From NCBI RefSeq assembly GCF_030704685.1, contig NZ_JAUZDX010000007.1:124001-188000 (forward strand): 64,000 nucleotides of DNA. The letters run 5' to 3'. Of the stretch, positions 63,251 to 64,000 are shown piece by piece. Source of the stretch: Acidovorax sp. A1169. Its GTDB lineage: Bacteria; Pseudomonadota; Gammaproteobacteria; Burkholderiales; Burkholderiaceae_C. Position 1 is the stretch's first letter. Each line of letters opens with the position of its first letter. Both the position numbers and the translations under genes were made by a program. The notes below the pieces were generated by a model that worked only from the letters and a program-made list of their open reading frames with translations, ran no database searches and had not been told where the DNA came from.

Positions 63251-64000
63251 AGCTGCGGCTGCGCGCGCACCGGCGCGGCGCGCTGCAGGGGGCCACCGTC
63301 GCCAGCGGTGCCTTCTTCGCCATGAAAGCGCGCCACCACCGCCACCAGCCGGCCCGACTGGGCGTGCAGCGCCTCCGACGCGCCACGCGCCTGCCCCACC
63401 AGCGCCGCGTTGTGCTGCGTGAACTGGTCGATGCGCGAAAGCACCTCGGTGAGCTGGCGCACGCCTGCATGCTGCTCGGTGCTGGCGGTCTGCACGGCGG
63501 CCATGAGCGCGGCGAAGGCGTTGACCGCCCCGATCACGCCGGCCGTCTGCGCGCTTGCGCGCTCCACCATGGCGCGGCAGGCGGCGATCTGTTCGTTCGA
63601 CTGCGCGATGAGCTGGCGGATCTCCCGCGCCGACGTGGCCGAATGCAGCGCCAGGCTGCGCACCTCGCTGGCCACCACCGCGAAGCCTCGGCCCTGCCCG
63701 CCCGCGCGCGCCGCCTCCACCGCCGCGTTGAGCGCCAGGATGTTGGTCTGGAAGGCGATGCCATCGATCACCGCCGTGGTTTCGGCGATGCGCGCGCCGT
63801 GGCCAGCCACGGCCAGCATGCTCTGCATGGCGCCGTCGACGATGGCCTGGCCCTCGTGCGCCACGCTGCGCGCCGAAGTGGCCAGGGAGTGCGCATCGCG
63901 CACCGACTGCTGCGTGTGTCCCATGGTCGCGGCGAACTGCTCCAGCGCCGCGGCCGCCTGCTGCAGCTCGGCCGACTGCATCTCGGTGCGCTGCGACAGG
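63226..64000 (-). CDS. Methyl-accepting chemotaxis protein, 3' part (start beyond window)
   Basis: The C-terminal signalling domain of an MCP is read continuously to the window edge. The hairpin tip region is unmistakable: [46 protein letters not shown], then the helical return with SAREIRQLI. The last residues ([11 protein letters not shown]) lack the CheR-tethering pentapeptide. The sensor and membrane domains lie outside the window. The gene converges on the GlxA regulator with a short overlap. Confidence 0.95.
   Translation of the reverse strand, partial: LSQRTEMQSAELQQAAAALEQFAATMGHTQQSVRDAHSLATSARSVAHEGQAIVDGAMQSMLAVAGHGARIAETTAVIDGIAFQTNILALNAAVEAARAGGQGRGFAVVASEVRSLALHSATSAREIRQLIAQSNEQIAACRAMVERASAQTAGVIGAVNAFAALMAAVQTASTEQHAGVRQLTEVLSRIDQFTQHNAALVGQARGASEALHAQSGRLVAVVARFHGEEGTAGDGGPLQRAAPVRAQPQLQASTVPA

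Overview
The window is about 64 kb of GC-rich DNA, densely packed with short intergenic gaps and many ATGA-type gene overlaps. It looks like a betaproteobacterial chromosome, most likely family Comamonadaceae (Acidovorax-like). The reasons are a Bug-type tricarboxylate-transport binding protein, monomeric isocitrate dehydrogenase, the COG3014/YcfL/LpoB/CsgG lipoprotein operon, and a parB..parA..rsmG..mnmG block with parS sites, which normally lies close to oriC. The genus is an inference. I see no rRNA, tRNA, CRISPR array, insertion sequence or prophage.

Layout. 1-4.8 kb: end of a branched-chain-amino-acid-type ABC ATPase, an M20 N-carbamoyl/allantoate-type amidohydrolase, an M81 (MlrC) peptidase, and a convergent peptide-type binding protein. 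4.9-6.0 kb: a BON-like exported protein and a DUF2199 protein. 6.1-12.4 kb: a complete four-gene DNA-repair operon (ligase-associated exonuclease, ATP-dependent ligase, Lhr-type helicase, metallophosphoesterase). 12.4-16.8 kb: NTF2-like protein, monomeric icd with a terminator, and a lipoprotein hydrolase. 17.1-24.9 kb: TetR regulator, a small interrupted membrane gene, then a Bug protein / Gfo-Idh-MocA / DUF993 / sugar-isomerase operon, MFS transporter and AraC regulator. TetR and the operon share a matching palindromic operator. 25-27.6 kb: small proteins, a tautomerase and a LysR regulator, ending in a 109-bp palindromic repeat. 27.7-32.6 kb: a fructose/ribose-type ABC importer with kinase and a divergent LacI regulator with twin operators. 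32.6-36.1 kb: a decayed FecI-type sigma gene with a surviving Fur box, a flavin reductase, an orphan secreted protein and a hydrolase. 36.1-40.8 kb: the LpoB/CsgG/YcfL/COG3014 operon and a membrane methyltransferase. 41.1-48.3 kb: parB, parA, rsmG and mnmG with five parS-like sites. 48.5-53.9 kb: Crp-like and Lrp regulators, small redox genes, a diaminopropionate ammonia-lyase remnant, an aldolase, and an ECF41 sigma factor with its carboxymuconolactone-decarboxylase target, each behind a textbook ECF41 promoter. 54.0-55.2 kb: GAF histidine kinase. 55.3-63.3 kb: a seven-gene amino-acid uptake/catabolism operon (last gene frameshifted) with a divergent GlxA-type regulator. 63.2-64 kb: end of a chemotaxis receptor.

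How it fits together. Most of the window consists of self-contained uptake-plus-catabolism modules, each with its own regulator. The housekeeping blocks are chromosome segregation (parABS), tRNA/rRNA modification (mnmG, rsmG), the TCA cycle (icd) and a DNA-repair operon. The strongest new observations are regulatory: TetR operator pair, LacI twin operator, two ECF41 promoters, parS sites inside coding sequence. There are also several genes caught in decay.
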